A stretch of 64,000 nt of DNA from Fulvivirga ligni (GTDB lineage Bacteria; Bacteroidota; Bacteroidia; Cytophagales; Cyclobacteriaceae), in contig NZ_CP089979.1 in NCBI RefSeq assembly GCF_021389935.1, forward strand, positions 663,001-727,000. The letters run 5' to 3'. The notes below the pieces were generated by a model. That model was given only the letters and a program-made list of their open reading frames with translations, did no database searches and was not told the DNA's origin. The stretch's first letter is position 1. Every line of letters begins with the position of its first letter. The translations under genes and the position numbers were made by a program. Positions 1 through 8,242 of this stretch are shown here, in pieces.

Positions 1-270
1 GTAAAACTGAATGAAATTCCGTTAGAGCTCCCTGCTTCAGTAATAGGTACAGACACTACCAGCGCCATTCAATCTGGCATTTTATGGGGTTATGTAGGTC
101 TGGTGGAAAAAATGATCGAAAGAATAGAGGATGAGTTAAAGACTGACATGAAAGTGATTGCTACGGGCGGTCTTTCTAAAGTTCTAGAACCTCTACAGGC
201 TCAGTTTGACACCATTGATGGAAACTTAACATTAGAGGGAATTAGACTTATTTATGAAGCTAATCACTAA
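1..270 (+). CDS. coaX: Type III pantothenate kinase, C-terminal part
   Basis: The window opens inside this gene; 89 residues and a TAA stop are present. Type III pantothenate kinase phosphorylates pantothenate in the first step of coenzyme A synthesis in the cytosol. What is seen fits the C-terminal half of that ASKHA-fold family: an IGTDTTSAIQSGILWGYVG stretch (the family has a similar 'N/T..A...G...G..G' helix), then VIATGGLSK, the second phosphate-binding loop, and a final LTLEGIRLIYEAN tail, which is typical of CoaX ends. The N-terminal DxGN motif is outside the window, so the call rests on the tail. The next gene follows on the same strand after 62 bp. Full length elsewhere is about 245-260 residues. 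Confidence 0.85.
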   Translation, partial: VKLNEIPLELPASVIGTDTTSAIQSGILWGYVGLVEKMIERIEDELKTDMKVIATGGLSKVLEPLQAQFDTIDGNLTLEGIRLIYEANH

Positions 271-332
271 AATTAGCTTCATAACCAAGCGCATCTGAAA
301 CCTTTTGCTGGTTTTCTCTGTCTAATAAAGTA

Positions 333-1298
333 ATGTTTAAGCAGCTGAAAACCATCGGTCTATTAGTATCTGTAGCCCTTATTGTGGGCTTCATACTTTT
401 CGCCATTAATCAGATTATAGCATTTCATGCTAATCTTACCACGGTAAATCCTACCTTGGCTTGGCTGGTTACGGGCTTTATCAGCATTACCTTGCTGCTG
501 CTCATACTTATTCCGTTCGTGCTTATTCTTAGGCTACCCAAATCTGTGGCCTATCCTACTAACATGGAGGATGAAGAACGGTACCACACCATCTTAAAAG
601 CACGCCTAAGAAAAAATCGCCTGATAAAGAAGTCCGGGATTGATATTGAAAAAGAAGATGGCCTAAAGACCGCTTTGGAATTATTGAATCAAGAAGCTCA
701 ATCTGTTATTAAAGCAACCGCTAAAAGTGTTTTTCTTACCACCGCTATTTCTCAAAATGGCAAATTAGATGCGCTTACTGTATTTGTAACCCAAAGCCGG
801 ATGATTTGGAGAGTAGCTCACATTTACTGGCAGCGCCCCTCCATCAAAGATATGATTACGCTTTATGGTAATGTGGGTGCCACTGCCCTCATCGCTTCTG
901 AGCTTGATGAAATAGACATTACCCGACAGGTAGAACCTATCATTAACGCGGTTCTACGCAGCCCGGGAAGGTCAATACCAGTTATAGGTCATGCCGCCCA
1001 CATTATTACAGATAGTTTATTGGAAGGCTCCACCAATGCCTTCTTAACGTTAAGAGTTGGCATAGTGGCACAGAGATACTGCGGCTCATGGGATGTGGCT
1101 GATAGAAAGTCGATTAGAAGAAATTCTTTCGTAACGGCTTCTGTACTACTTAAATCTTTAGTGCTGGAATCATCAGGAAAAGTGATTACCAGTGTAATGA
1201 ATGCCATTAAAGATGCGGGCAAAAATACCTTTAAAACCAGCATGAAAGGTATGACTGGCATTTTCAAGAAAAAGCAGGAAATAGAGGTCAAAGAGTAA
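333..1298 (+). CDS. DUF697 (YcjF-like) membrane protein
   Basis: A 321-residue inner-membrane protein. Two hydrophobic segments lie at about residues 8-30 and 43-67, followed by a basic linker and a long soluble or membrane-associated C-terminal part (about 120-300). That part has the features of DUF697: QSRMIWRVAHIYWQRPS, then LYGNVGATAL and a GSTNAFLTLRVGIVAQRYC stretch. DUF697 proteins are linked to stress and GTPase-associated membrane functions, but their biochemical role is not settled. The ATG at 333 is the first in the frame and places the first membrane segment near the N-terminus. No partner gene is evident. Confidence 0.65.
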   Translation: MFKQLKTIGLLVSVALIVGFILFAINQIIAFHANLTTVNPTLAWLVTGFISITLLLLILIPFVLILRLPKSVAYPTNMEDEERYHTILKARLRKNRLIKKSGIDIEKEDGLKTALELLNQEAQSVIKATAKSVFLTTAISQNGKLDALTVFVTQSRMIWRVAHIYWQRPSIKDMITLYGNVGATALIASELDEIDITRQVEPIINAVLRSPGRSIPVIGHAAHIITDSLLEGSTNAFLTLRVGIVAQRYCGSWDVADRKSIRRNSFVTASVLLKSLVLESSGKVITSVMNAIKDAGKNTFKTSMKGMTGIFKKKQEIEVKE

Positions 1299-1381
1299 TC
1301 TCTTCATCGGCCTCATCAACGGGCTGTCTGTTAATTCCCCCACTGATCGATATCGGGCTTCATTTATGAAACGGACTTCTA

Positions 1382-1409
1382 AATTAATTGGTTGATGTAG
1401 CAATTAATT
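1382..1409. repeat. AATTAATTG inverted repeat
   Basis: Arms AATTAATTG (1382-1390) and CAATTAATT (1401-1409) are perfectly complementary around a 10-base loop. A short T-run (1414-1418) follows on the + strand. It could terminate the DUF697 gene upstream or act as an operator for the OmpA-like gene that starts 15 bp later. The sequence alone does not separate these. Confidence 0.4.
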
Positions 1410-1423
1410 GAACTTTTTCGACA

Positions 1424-1939
1424 GTGAAGCACTTTAAGATCTTTGTTTTTGTCCTGTTGGCTTTTAATATTTTTTCTTTACTTGCTCGTCCTTCTGGAAG
1501 CACTATAGCTCAGGAGAACAGTACACTTCAAGAGAGCACTGACAGCACGCTGCGAGTGTATTTTTATCTTGACGCCTCTGTAATGATGCCCAAGTCCAAA
1601 GAAACTTTGGAAAGGGTCATGAATTTCATGCTTGAAAATGAAGAAGCGGAAATTTATGTTCACGGCCACACCAATGGAAACCATACCGGACCAATTACAG
1701 TGATAGGTAGTGCCAATGATTTCTTCCATCTAGATGAGGTTCATAATAAAAGTATTTACGGTTCTGCCCGAAAGCTTTCAAAAATAAGAGCCCAGACCGT
1801 GAAGGAATATCTTACCACCCATGGAATAGACAATAAAAGAATTCACCCAATTGCCTGGGGTGGAGATAAGATGCTCTATACCAGTGATGGAGATAAACAA
1901 TGGCATAATGCCCGAGCCGAAATAGAACTTGTGCCCTAG
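1424..1939 (+). CDS. OmpA-like peptidoglycan-binding protein, secreted
   Basis: A 171-residue exported protein with a GTG start (1424). It has a signal peptide of about 28 residues (a hydrophobic FVFVLLAFNIFSLLA core). The rest is a single OmpA C-terminal-like domain: LRVYFYLDASVMMPKSKETL (strand 1/helix 1), VHGHTN in place of the usual GHTD, then SKIRAQTVKEYLTTHGID and RIHPIAWGGD, ending with NARAEIELVP (the usual RRVE..V). An insert of about 30 residues separates GHTN from the S..RA helix. The GHTN and NAR variants suggest weakened or altered diaminopimelate binding (inference). There is no barrel, so it is probably a periplasmic cell-wall-binding protein. The dipeptidase gene follows on the same strand. 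Confidence 0.75.
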   Translation: MKHFKIFVFVLLAFNIFSLLARPSGSTIAQENSTLQESTDSTLRVYFYLDASVMMPKSKETLERVMNFMLENEEAEIYVHGHTNGNHTGPITVIGSANDFFHLDEVHNKSIYGSARKLSKIRAQTVKEYLTTHGIDNKRIHPIAWGGDKMLYTSDGDKQWHNARAEIELVP

Positions 1940-1954
1940 CTCCTGTGCCAAGAA

Positions 1955-1986
1955 TTGGCATAATTGACATTATCCGGCTACCTTTG
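1955..1986 (+). promoter_or_regulatory. Bacteroidota promoter for the M20 peptidase
   Basis: TTG at 1955-1957 (-33) and TACCTTTG at 1979-1986 (-7, consensus TAnnTTTG) are separated by 21 bases. The -7 box ends 24 bp before the ATG at 2011 and lies downstream of the alternative GTG at 1945. This favours 2011 as the true start. Confidence 0.6.
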
Positions 1987-2010
1987 GGATTCTTAATAAA
2001 TCCCATTAAA

Positions 2011-3375
2011 ATGACTAGTAAAGAATATATTGAAAGTAATAAGCAGAAGTTTCTTGATGAGCTTCTGGACCTTTTAAGAATACCATCTGTAAGTGCCGAC
2101 CGCAAGTTTAAAGACGATGTGCTTAAAACTGCAGATGTTATAAAGTCTCACCTTGAAAAAGCGGGAGCCGATAATGTAGAAGTTTGTCCTACAGCTGGCT
2201 ACCCAATTGTTTATGGTGAAAAAATCATAGATGAAAGCCTACCTACCGTATTAGTTTACGGTCATTATGACGTACAACCTGCTGACCCATATGAGCTTTG
2301 GGATTCACCTCCTTTTGAGCCTGTTATAAAAAATGATAAAATCTACGCGCGTGGTGCCTGCGATGATAAAGGCCAGATGTACATGCACGTAAAAGCCTTC
2401 GAAACCATGATGGCTACAGATACGCTTAGCTGTAACATCAAGTTTATGATTGAAGGTGAAGAGGAAGTAGGATCTGATAACCTTGGCATCTTTGTGAAAG
2501 AGAACAAAGAGAAATTGGCCGCTGATGTTATTCTTATTTCTGATACAGCGATCATTTCTAACAATGATCCATCTATCACAGTGGGTCTTAGAGGACTAAG
2601 CTACCTTGAAGTAGAAGTAACAGGCCCTAATAGAGATCTTCACTCTGGAGTTTATGGTGGCGCTGTGGCTAACCCGATCAATGTTCTATGTGAGATGATT
2701 GCCTCGCTAAAAGATGAGAACAACCACATCACCATCCCAGGATTTTATGATAAAGTGGCCGAGCTAACTGCTGATGAAAGAGCAGCTATGAATAAGGCGC
2801 CATTTAATCTTGACGAATACAAAAAAGATCTTGATATAGATGATGTACAAGGCGAAGATGGATTTACAACTTTAGAAAGAGTGGGCATAAGACCTACGCT
2901 GGATGTAAACGGAATCTGGGGCGGCTACATTGGTGAAGGAGCCAAAACTGTATTGCCATCTAAAGCTTACGCTAAAATTTCAATGAGATTAGTGCCTGAT
3001 CAGGTATCAAAAGAGATAACTGAGCTTTTTACTAATCACTTTAAATCTATCGCACCAAAGTCTGTGAAAGTAAAAGTAACGCCTCACCATGGTGGTGAAG
3101 CCGCTGTTACTCCAACAGATTCACCTGCTTACCTGGCAGCCAGTGCAGCATTTGAAGAAGCTTGGGGCAAAACTCCAATCCCTACACGTGATGGTGGTAG
3201 TATTCCTATTGTAGCCCTTTTTGAAAAAGAGCTAAAAGTAAATACTGTACTTATGGGCTTCGGATTAGACTCTGATGCTATCCACTCGCCGAATGAGCAC
3301 TATGGCCTTTTCAATTACTTCAAAGGAATTGAGACCATCACCATGTTTTACAAGCACTTTGCGAAGCAAAAATAA
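2011..3375 (+). CDS. M20-family dipeptidase (metallopeptidase)
   Basis: A 454-residue cytosolic zinc dipeptidase of family M20 (carnosinase-like branch), which removes residues from small peptides. The metal ligands and catalytic residues are in the usual order: GHYDVQ (H85, D87), ARGACDDKG (bridging D118), EGEEEVGS (Glu pair around 150-152), ISDTA (D178), the lid-domain DLHSGVYGG (H211), and the late SDAIHSPNEH ligand. An upstream GTG (1945) would add 22 residues without homology-like features. The ATG at 2011 is preferred because M20 enzymes begin at such a helix and because a promoter lies between the two codons. A strong terminator follows directly. Confidence 0.92.
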   Translation: MTSKEYIESNKQKFLDELLDLLRIPSVSADRKFKDDVLKTADVIKSHLEKAGADNVEVCPTAGYPIVYGEKIIDESLPTVLVYGHYDVQPADPYELWDSPPFEPVIKNDKIYARGACDDKGQMYMHVKAFETMMATDTLSCNIKFMIEGEEEVGSDNLGIFVKENKEKLAADVILISDTAIISNNDPSITVGLRGLSYLEVEVTGPNRDLHSGVYGGAVANPINVLCEMIASLKDENNHITIPGFYDKVAELTADERAAMNKAPFNLDEYKKDLDIDDVQGEDGFTTLERVGIRPTLDVNGIWGGYIGEGAKTVLPSKAYAKISMRLVPDQVSKEITELFTNHFKSIAPKSVKVKVTPHHGGEAAVTPTDSPAYLAASAAFEEAWGKTPIPTRDGGSIPIVALFEKELKVNTVLMGFGLDSDAIHSPNEHYGLFNYFKGIETITMFYKHFAKQK

Positions 3376-3382
3376 ATAAACG

Positions 3383-3409
3383 AAAGGAGGCCTATCAGCC
3401 TCCTTTTTT
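3383..3409 (+). terminator. Rho-independent terminator after the M20 peptidase
   Basis: Stem AAAGGAGGC (3383-3391) pairs with GCCTCCTTT (3398-3406) around a 6-base loop, followed by T residues. It sits 8 bp after the stop codon. Confidence 0.9.
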
Positions 3410-3420
3410 GTTTAATTATT

Positions 3421-3636
3421 ATGCATCGAAAATATGTGAAATCTAGTGTTATAGAGTCTATTGGCTACCGGCAAGTATCAGAAACCTTAGAAATTAAGTT
3501 TTTAGACAGCGGCGATATCTATCAATATTTTGATGTGCCCAATCAGGTTCATTTTGACCTCATGCATTCTATTTCTAAGGGTCAATATTATAATGAGTAC
3601 ATTAAAAACTACTACGAAGAGAGCAAAGTGACTTAA
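3421..3636 (+). CDS. KTSC domain protein
   Basis: A 71-residue cytosolic protein consisting of one KTSC domain: VKSSVIESIGYRQ, LEIKFLDSGDIYQYFDVP and a C-terminal SISKGQYYNEYIKNYY helix. This matches the family pattern (S..I.SIGY, LEI.F..G..Y.Y..VP, G.Y.N..IK). The KTSC fold is known in short bacterial proteins and at the ends of lysyl-tRNA synthetase-like proteins; its function is undefined and nucleic-acid binding is suspected. It begins just after a terminator and ends with a TAA that overlaps the stop codon of the convergent channel gene at TTAA (3633-3636). Confidence 0.8.
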   Translation: MHRKYVKSSVIESIGYRQVSETLEIKFLDSGDIYQYFDVPNQVHFDLMHSISKGQYYNEYIKNYYEESKVT

Positions 3637-4928
3637 ATCTCCTTGTTGTGCTGAATGTTCTCTCTATTCCTCTTCTCGGCTTCCTCTTTTATTGGCCCTG
3701 CAATGTCAGGGAACTTCATAATTACCTCATCAAAAGTAGATTTTTCCAGCTTATAAAGGTCACAGTAGTCTTTAGCTATGATAGTGGCCGTTCTTCGCTT
3801 ATGTTCAAAAAGAGCTATTTCTCCCAGGAATGAGCCTGGTTTAAAGGTGCTGTATTCTTTATTTCGCTGGCGATCCATCGCCATAAGTTCACCACTAAGA
3901 ACAAAATACATTCCATCTCCTTTGTCACCTTCTTCAAACAGCACCTGGTCCGGGGTAAGCACCACCTGGGTCAAATGCATGGCTATCTCAGTAATGAAGG
4001 CCTCGCTGGCATCTTCAAAAAGATAAATTTTTTCAATTGCATCTCTTTTTAACTGTAAAGAAAGCTCTCGCTGAAGGTTTCTGGGTAAGCCCGCCAAGAA
4101 AGTAGATTCATCATAACCCATCCTTTTTCTCCATTGATAAGTATAGAAGTAATGAATCTCTCGCTGGAGCTTTTTGCTAATATTTCTGTATCTCACTAAA
4201 GCTGAGAGTCTATCCATATTTTCAAAGTAGCGTACGGTAGCAGGATCTTTTCTGGTAAGAAAGCCGGCGATATTACCAATGATATAACCAAACACACCTA
4301 CTCCCATCACCTGCAAACATATCGCATAGATATATTGTGCATTAGTATTAGGCGTGATGTCTCCATAACCGACAGTGGTTAAGGTGGTACTAACCCAATA
4401 AAGTGCCTTTAAATAATTACCGAAAATATTCTCTGTATACTCTACTCCTCGCAGTGCCAGCCACCCGCAGGTAAGCCAGTGGGTACCGATGACAAACCAG
4501 TAAAAGAAGAAGATGATGGTCAGTGAGTTGCCATACTTCACTTCTCTGGATCGGAAGTAACGCATGAGAGCGGCTATCTTGACCAACTTAAAAACCCTAA
4601 GCAGTCTAACCACAACATTAGGAATGAATAACCCATAAGGAAAGGCCAAAAGTATATCGAAAATCACCCAGCCATGCATGTAATTCTTCGCTACTGATTT
4701 ATCTGCCATGAGAAAATCATCCTGAATATACCTGATTTGAAAATAGCTGATGGGGATGTCTATAATGAAAATAACATTGGCCACCCAATACCAAAGCATA
4801 TAATTAATATCGTCTTGAATATAGAAAACCATGTCTAATGGTTTCAGAATGGCCAATATTGCAGCTCCGAAAGCTACAATGATATTCCACACGATAAAGA
4901 AAAAATTCCCGTCCAGATTCCTAAACAT
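3633..4928 (-). CDS. Cyclic-nucleotide-gated-type potassium channel
   Basis: A 431-residue inner-membrane K+ channel of the six-transmembrane class with a cytosolic ligand domain. There are hydrophobic segments from about residue 10 to 220. An S4-like stretch with spaced basic residues (VVRLLRVFKLVKIAALMRYF, 106-125) supports voltage-sensor ancestry. The selectivity filter TVGYGD is at 185-190, and a C-linker leads to a cNMP-binding domain at about 305-405. The phosphate-binding cassette is GEIALFEHKRRTAT (369-382); the arginine pair 378-379 is at the ligand-phosphate position. The gene lies 46 bp downstream of the DUF3592 gene on the same strand, so the two may be co-transcribed. Confidence 0.9.
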   Translation of the reverse strand: MFRNLDGNFFFIVWNIIVAFGAAILAILKPLDMVFYIQDDINYMLWYWVANVIFIIDIPISYFQIRYIQDDFLMADKSVAKNYMHGWVIFDILLAFPYGLFIPNVVVRLLRVFKLVKIAALMRYFRSREVKYGNSLTIIFFFYWFVIGTHWLTCGWLALRGVEYTENIFGNYLKALYWVSTTLTTVGYGDITPNTNAQYIYAICLQVMGVGVFGYIIGNIAGFLTRKDPATVRYFENMDRLSALVRYRNISKKLQREIHYFYTYQWRKRMGYDESTFLAGLPRNLQRELSLQLKRDAIEKIYLFEDASEAFITEIAMHLTQVVLTPDQVLFEEGDKGDGMYFVLSGELMAMDRQRNKEYSTFKPGSFLGEIALFEHKRRTATIIAKDYCDLYKLEKSTFDEVIMKFPDIAGPIKEEAEKRNRENIQHNKEI

Positions 4929-4974
4929 AATGCCTATAAAGATAGCAAAAAGGGAATATTTTTTACAGTAAGGC

Positions 4975-5562
4975 TCAGTTCACTATCTTTTTTTTAAATG
5001 ATCTGTAAACGCCATAACCCACGGCCATAAGCATGAGAGCAAAAAAGCCTATGATGCAAATGAACAGATAGCGTTCAGAAAAAGTATTGATAACCACCTC
5101 ACCTGACGGACTTACAAACAGTTCCACCTCCTCACCTATCACATAATTGGGTGGTTCAGAGCTGATATTAGACACGTGAGTGTGCTGTTGCCCATTCAAT
5201 GTATATTCAATCACTGGTTGATTGGGGTCACTCACCACTACTCCAGTAACTTTTTCCCCTTCTTGAATCACTGATAGCTGACCCATGAAAATATAAATAG
5301 CTACCGCCAATAAGCCTGCTCCCATGATTCCAAAGAATACTGATAAACATCCATGGGCCAGAGAAATCACCTTTTTAGCTCCCTTTTTCCTTTTGTAGGT
5401 ATATTCATCTTCTCGAATATCCTCATCAATAAGGTCTGCCATTTCCTTAGCATCCCTCAAGCTCAGGTTATAGTTGTTTCTAAGAAACTTAATGGCCTCT
5501 ATCTTTTTTCCCTGCACGAGGAGAGTTCGAACATGGGCTTTCTCATCTGGAGTAACACGCAT
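4975..5562 (-). CDS. DUF3592 membrane protein with L7/L12-like N-terminus
   Basis: A 195-residue membrane protein. Residues 1-45 read KKIEAIKFLRNNYNLSLRDAKEMAD, like the C-terminal helix-turn of ribosomal protein L7/L12 (the 'eAIk.lRe...l.L.eAK..vd' pattern) that is often found as a small interaction module. A membrane segment follows at about 73-95, then an extracytoplasmic segment of about 70 residues (GVVVSDPNQPVIEYTLNGQ, GEEVELFVSPSG) that resembles DUF3592. A second membrane segment (about 165-187) and a basic tail end the protein. The function is unknown. It is upstream of, and on the same strand as, the K+ channel. Confidence 0.65.
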   Translation of the reverse strand: MRVTPDEKAHVRTLLVQGKKIEAIKFLRNNYNLSLRDAKEMADLIDEDIREDEYTYKRKKGAKKVISLAHGCLSVFFGIMGAGLLAVAIYIFMGQLSVIQEGEKVTGVVVSDPNQPVIEYTLNGQQHTHVSNISSEPPNYVIGEEVELFVSPSGEVVINTFSERYLFICIIGFFALMLMAVGYGVYRSFKKKIVN

Positions 5563-5704
5563 GGCTGAATATAAAAAATTATTAGCTTATAAATATTTCA
5601 AGTCATAAAGAGAGAAAATTAGCCACATTTTGTTTATATTCTAGCTCCTTTCCAGTTGTCATAGTGGTTTCGGGGTATTTCTTAAGATAACATCATGATG
5701 AAAA

Positions 5705-6997
5705 ATGAGGACCTCTTTAAAAAATATTGGTCTGGTAGTCGCTACCTTCTTCTGTTTATGTTTCATAACTGATGTGCATGGGCAAATAAAGATTGATACT
5801 ACACTTTCTCCTACTGAGCTGGTAAACAATGTGTTACTGGGCCAGGGAGTAGTGGTTGGCAATGTTAACTTTCAAGGTAAGAAATATGCCATTGGCAAAT
5901 ACTCTGATCCAAACGAACCTGTGGGCATATCCAACGGAATTCTGCTTACCTCTGGTAATGCTTTCTATGTAGCGGGACCCAACAAAAACCCTCGATCTGG
6001 CTGGGCCAGTGATGCCCTTGGTGATCATGAGCTAGACCAAATAGCCAGAGGAAAAACCTACGACGCCTCTACCTTAGAATTTGACTTCGTTACACAATCC
6101 GAAAACCTCTATTTTGAATTTGTATTTGCTTCAGAAGAGTATCTGGAGTACGTTGGCTCTAAGTTTAATGACGTTTTTGGATTTTTTATTGAAGGCCCAG
6201 GCACTGATAAAGTGAATATTGCTAAGCTCCCTGATGGTATTACTCCTATCACCGTGAACACGGTAAACAATGAAATGAACAGCCAATATTATGTGGATAA
6301 CGGTTATATCAATACCACCGATCCTTTCATATGGGACGTGCGTAACCGAAAGGTGGTAGAAAACAAAAACTATCTACAACCAGAAGTACCGCCAAGTTAT
6401 GACATTCAATTTGATGGTTTCACCACCGTGCTCACCACCCGATGTGCAGTAATTCCAAATGAAATTTACCATATTAAAATCTCCATCGCAGATGTTGGTG
6501 ATGGCATTCTTGATTCGGGTGTCTTCCTGAAAGGCGGCTCTTTCCGTAGTGAAGGTGAGCAGGTAGTAAAAATTGATAAGCTGCTCAAAGCACCTGAAGA
6601 ACTGGCCAGCCTGAAGCTTGTAAATGATGATATTATCATCAAACCAAAAAAGATACCTCGTAATATCAGCCTGGGAAATATCGAGTTCGATTTTGATAAA
6701 TCAGACATTCCGGTGTCTGCCAAAACGGTGCTTACCAAGGTCATTCATCAGTACATGAACCACCCTGACTCTAAAGTACTCCTGATAGGACATACCGATA
6801 ATTTTGGCTCAGAAGAATATAACACCAAACTCTCTGCTTCCAGAACTAATGCAGTAGCATCTGCTCTGATTGGCTTAGGAATTCCAGAGAATCAATTGGT
6901 ACTCAATTATTACGGAGAAACAAAGCCTCTAGCACCAAATGATACTGCTAACGGCAGGGCAAGAAATAGAAGAGTGGAACTTAGAGTTTCTTTCTAA
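5705..6997 (+). CDS. Choice-of-anchor-L domain plus OmpA-like protein
   Basis: A 430-residue exported protein. The signal peptide is residues 1-26 (cleavage near VHG-Q). Residues 30-290 form a choice-of-anchor-L domain, seen as GISNGILLTSGNAFYVAGPN, LEFDFVTQSENLYFEFVFASEEYLEYVGS, FNDVFGFFIEGPG and VDVGDGILDSGVFLKGGSF-like strands. Residues 325-430 are a full OmpA C-terminal domain: EFDFDKSDIPVSAKTVL, LIGHTDNFGSEEYN, LSASRTNAVASALIGLGI and GRARNRRVEL, with the peptidoglycan-contacting D and R in place. Anchor-L domains normally accompany a surface anchor; here the anchor is cell-wall binding (inference). It converges with the LEA-2 gene, overlapping it by 4 bp. Confidence 0.85.
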   Translation: MRTSLKNIGLVVATFFCLCFITDVHGQIKIDTTLSPTELVNNVLLGQGVVVGNVNFQGKKYAIGKYSDPNEPVGISNGILLTSGNAFYVAGPNKNPRSGWASDALGDHELDQIARGKTYDASTLEFDFVTQSENLYFEFVFASEEYLEYVGSKFNDVFGFFIEGPGTDKVNIAKLPDGITPITVNTVNNEMNSQYYVDNGYINTTDPFIWDVRNRKVVENKNYLQPEVPPSYDIQFDGFTTVLTTRCAVIPNEIYHIKISIADVGDGILDSGVFLKGGSFRSEGEQVVKIDKLLKAPEELASLKLVNDDIIIKPKKIPRNISLGNIEFDFDKSDIPVSAKTVLTKVIHQYMNHPDSKVLLIGHTDNFGSEEYNTKLSASRTNAVASALIGLGIPENQLVLNYYGETKPLAPNDTANGRARNRRVELRVSF

Positions 6998-7440
6998 ATT
7001 CTCACTTCATCATCATACTCTACTGGTACTTTAACAGGAAAACCATGAAGCGTTAATTTAATATGACCACTGTAGTGAACCTTCACTTTCTTACCACCTA
7101 AAATACTGATAATGCTATTCAGAAAACCCATTTGGCTCATATCAAAAGTAGCATCTAAAGGCACCTTAAATTCAGAATTAGCCGGGATTTTAGTTTTTAA
7201 TGATTGATTGATCTTGCCTATTTTCTTACCCTCCACAGATACATCTACATCTATCTTTTTTAAGGTCATGCGCACATCATTAGGGTTATAAAAGAAGGCA
7301 TCTGCATTCAAATATGCCGTTTTACCCACCACCTTGGTCACTTCAATATTAGTTACCTGCTTGAAAACCGGGGCTTCACTAGGTGTAGTACAAGAAAAGG
7401 CCAAAAGGCTTAAGATAGTTATTGCTATTATTCTGGTCAT
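6994..7440 (-). CDS. LEA type 2 family lipoprotein
   Basis: A 148-residue predicted lipoprotein. From the ATG at 7440 the signal runs MTRIIAITILSLLAFSC with lipobox LAFS-C. An ATG 24 bp upstream (7464) is also possible and would lengthen the n-region. The mature part has the LEA-2/WHy pattern: a leading VTNIEVTKVVGKTAYLNADAFFYNPNDVRMTLKKIDVDV (given here in overlapping pieces as NPND and LKKIDVDV), KTKIPANSEFKVPLDATFD and a final YSGHIKLTLHGFPVKVPVEY strand. LEA-2 folds are fibronectin-III-like; bacterial members are periplasmic or outer-membrane lipoproteins of unknown role. Confidence 0.75.
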   Translation of the reverse strand: MTRIIAITILSLLAFSCTTPSEAPVFKQVTNIEVTKVVGKTAYLNADAFFYNPNDVRMTLKKIDVDVSVEGKKIGKINQSLKTKIPANSEFKVPLDATFDMSQMGFLNSIISILGGKKVKVHYSGHIKLTLHGFPVKVPVEYDDEVRI

Positions 7441-7535
7441 TTGAGGTAAGACGATTCTGTGCATGAAATGTTACTTCGATATTTGTCGCTATGTATTAAA
7501 CTATAATCATACCAAATTATTTTGAAAGTAAACAT

Positions 7536-7543
7536 TACATTTG
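7536..7543 (+). promoter_or_regulatory. -7 box before the 2OG oxygenase
   Basis: TACATTTG matches TAnnTTTG and ends 19 bp before the ATG at 7563. No TTG is found at the expected -33 distance; a TTTG at 7521-7524 is too close. Treat as a single-box candidate. Confidence 0.4.
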
Positions 7544-7562
7544 CCGCAAGTTAATAATATGA

Positions 7563-8195
7563 ATGGTCAATAATAATAATTGGCTTGAGTCGATTGCGGA
7601 TCAGCTGGCGACTCAAGATTTTGCCATCACCGATCACTTCCTTTCAGAAGAAGAGGTAAAGGCCATAAGAGAGGTTTTTGAACACCACAAAGAGCAGGAT
7701 AATTTCAAAAGAGCTGGAATCGGTAAGCAAGATGATTTCATGCTTGACAAGCAAATTCGTGGAGACTATATTAAGTGGATAGATCCGGCTAACGCTTTTG
7801 AACCTGTGAAAGAGTTTTTAAGTAAGATTAACGAGCTGAAGGATTATCTGAACAGAACCTGCTTTTTAGGCATAAGAGATTACGAAACTCACTTCACTAT
7901 CTACCCTCCAGGATCATTTTATAAAAGACATTTAGATCAATTTCAGGGAGATGGCGCCAGAAAGATCTCTTTTATATGCTATTTAAATGATAACTGGCAA
8001 CCTGGTGATGGTGGTGAACTACGCTTATACTTAGATGGAGAAGAAAGGGACGTGCAGCCTTTAGCTGGAAAATTGGCTTGTTTCAGAAGCGAGATCATAG
8101 AGCATGAAGTACTTCTGGCGCACAAAAACCGTTATAGCCTCACCGGATGGATGCTTAACCACCCTGTAGGACTTGGTTTTATTAAGAACACCTAA
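7563..8195 (+). CDS. 2-oxoglutarate/Fe(II) oxygenase (prolyl-4-hydroxylase-like)
   Basis: A 210-residue cytosolic dioxygenase of the SM-20/P4Hc class. The iron-binding triad is complete: H123 and D125 in FYKRHLDQF, and distal H181 in EIIEHEV. R190, nine residues later (HKNRYSLTGWML), is at the place of the basic residue that binds 2-oxoglutarate. FICYLNDNWQPGDGGELRLY is the typical core strand that precedes the distal His. Members hydroxylate proline, for example in ribosomal protein or elongation factor Tu; the substrate here cannot be read from sequence. It is divergent from the LEA-2 gene. Confidence 0.88.
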   Translation: MVNNNNWLESIADQLATQDFAITDHFLSEEEVKAIREVFEHHKEQDNFKRAGIGKQDDFMLDKQIRGDYIKWIDPANAFEPVKEFLSKINELKDYLNRTCFLGIRDYETHFTIYPPGSFYKRHLDQFQGDGARKISFICYLNDNWQPGDGGELRLYLDGEERDVQPLAGKLACFRSEIIEHEVLLAHKNRYSLTGWMLNHPVGLGFIKNT

Positions 8196-8207
8196 TCACA
8201 TATTTGT

Positions 8208-8215
8208 TATATTTG
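8208..8215 (+). promoter_or_regulatory. -7 box before the TPR gene
   Basis: TATATTTG matches TAnnTTTG and ends 27 bp before the ATG at 8243. No clear -33 TTG is seen. Confidence 0.35.
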
Positions 8216-8242
8216 AAATAATCACAACCTAAAACTTTAGAC

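Noticed and set aside
989-1403. Minus-strand open frames inside the DUF697 gene
   Set aside because: They are antisense to a clear coding frame, have no start context and show no protein-like pattern.
1945-2010. GTG start extending the M20 peptidase by 22 residues
   Set aside because: A promoter -7 box lies between GTG and the ATG at 2011, and the added residues do not look like part of the enzyme.
7559-7573. ATG AAT GGT CAA TAA as a leader peptide before the oxygenase
   Set aside because: It has only four sense codons, overlaps the gene start, and has no attenuator structure.
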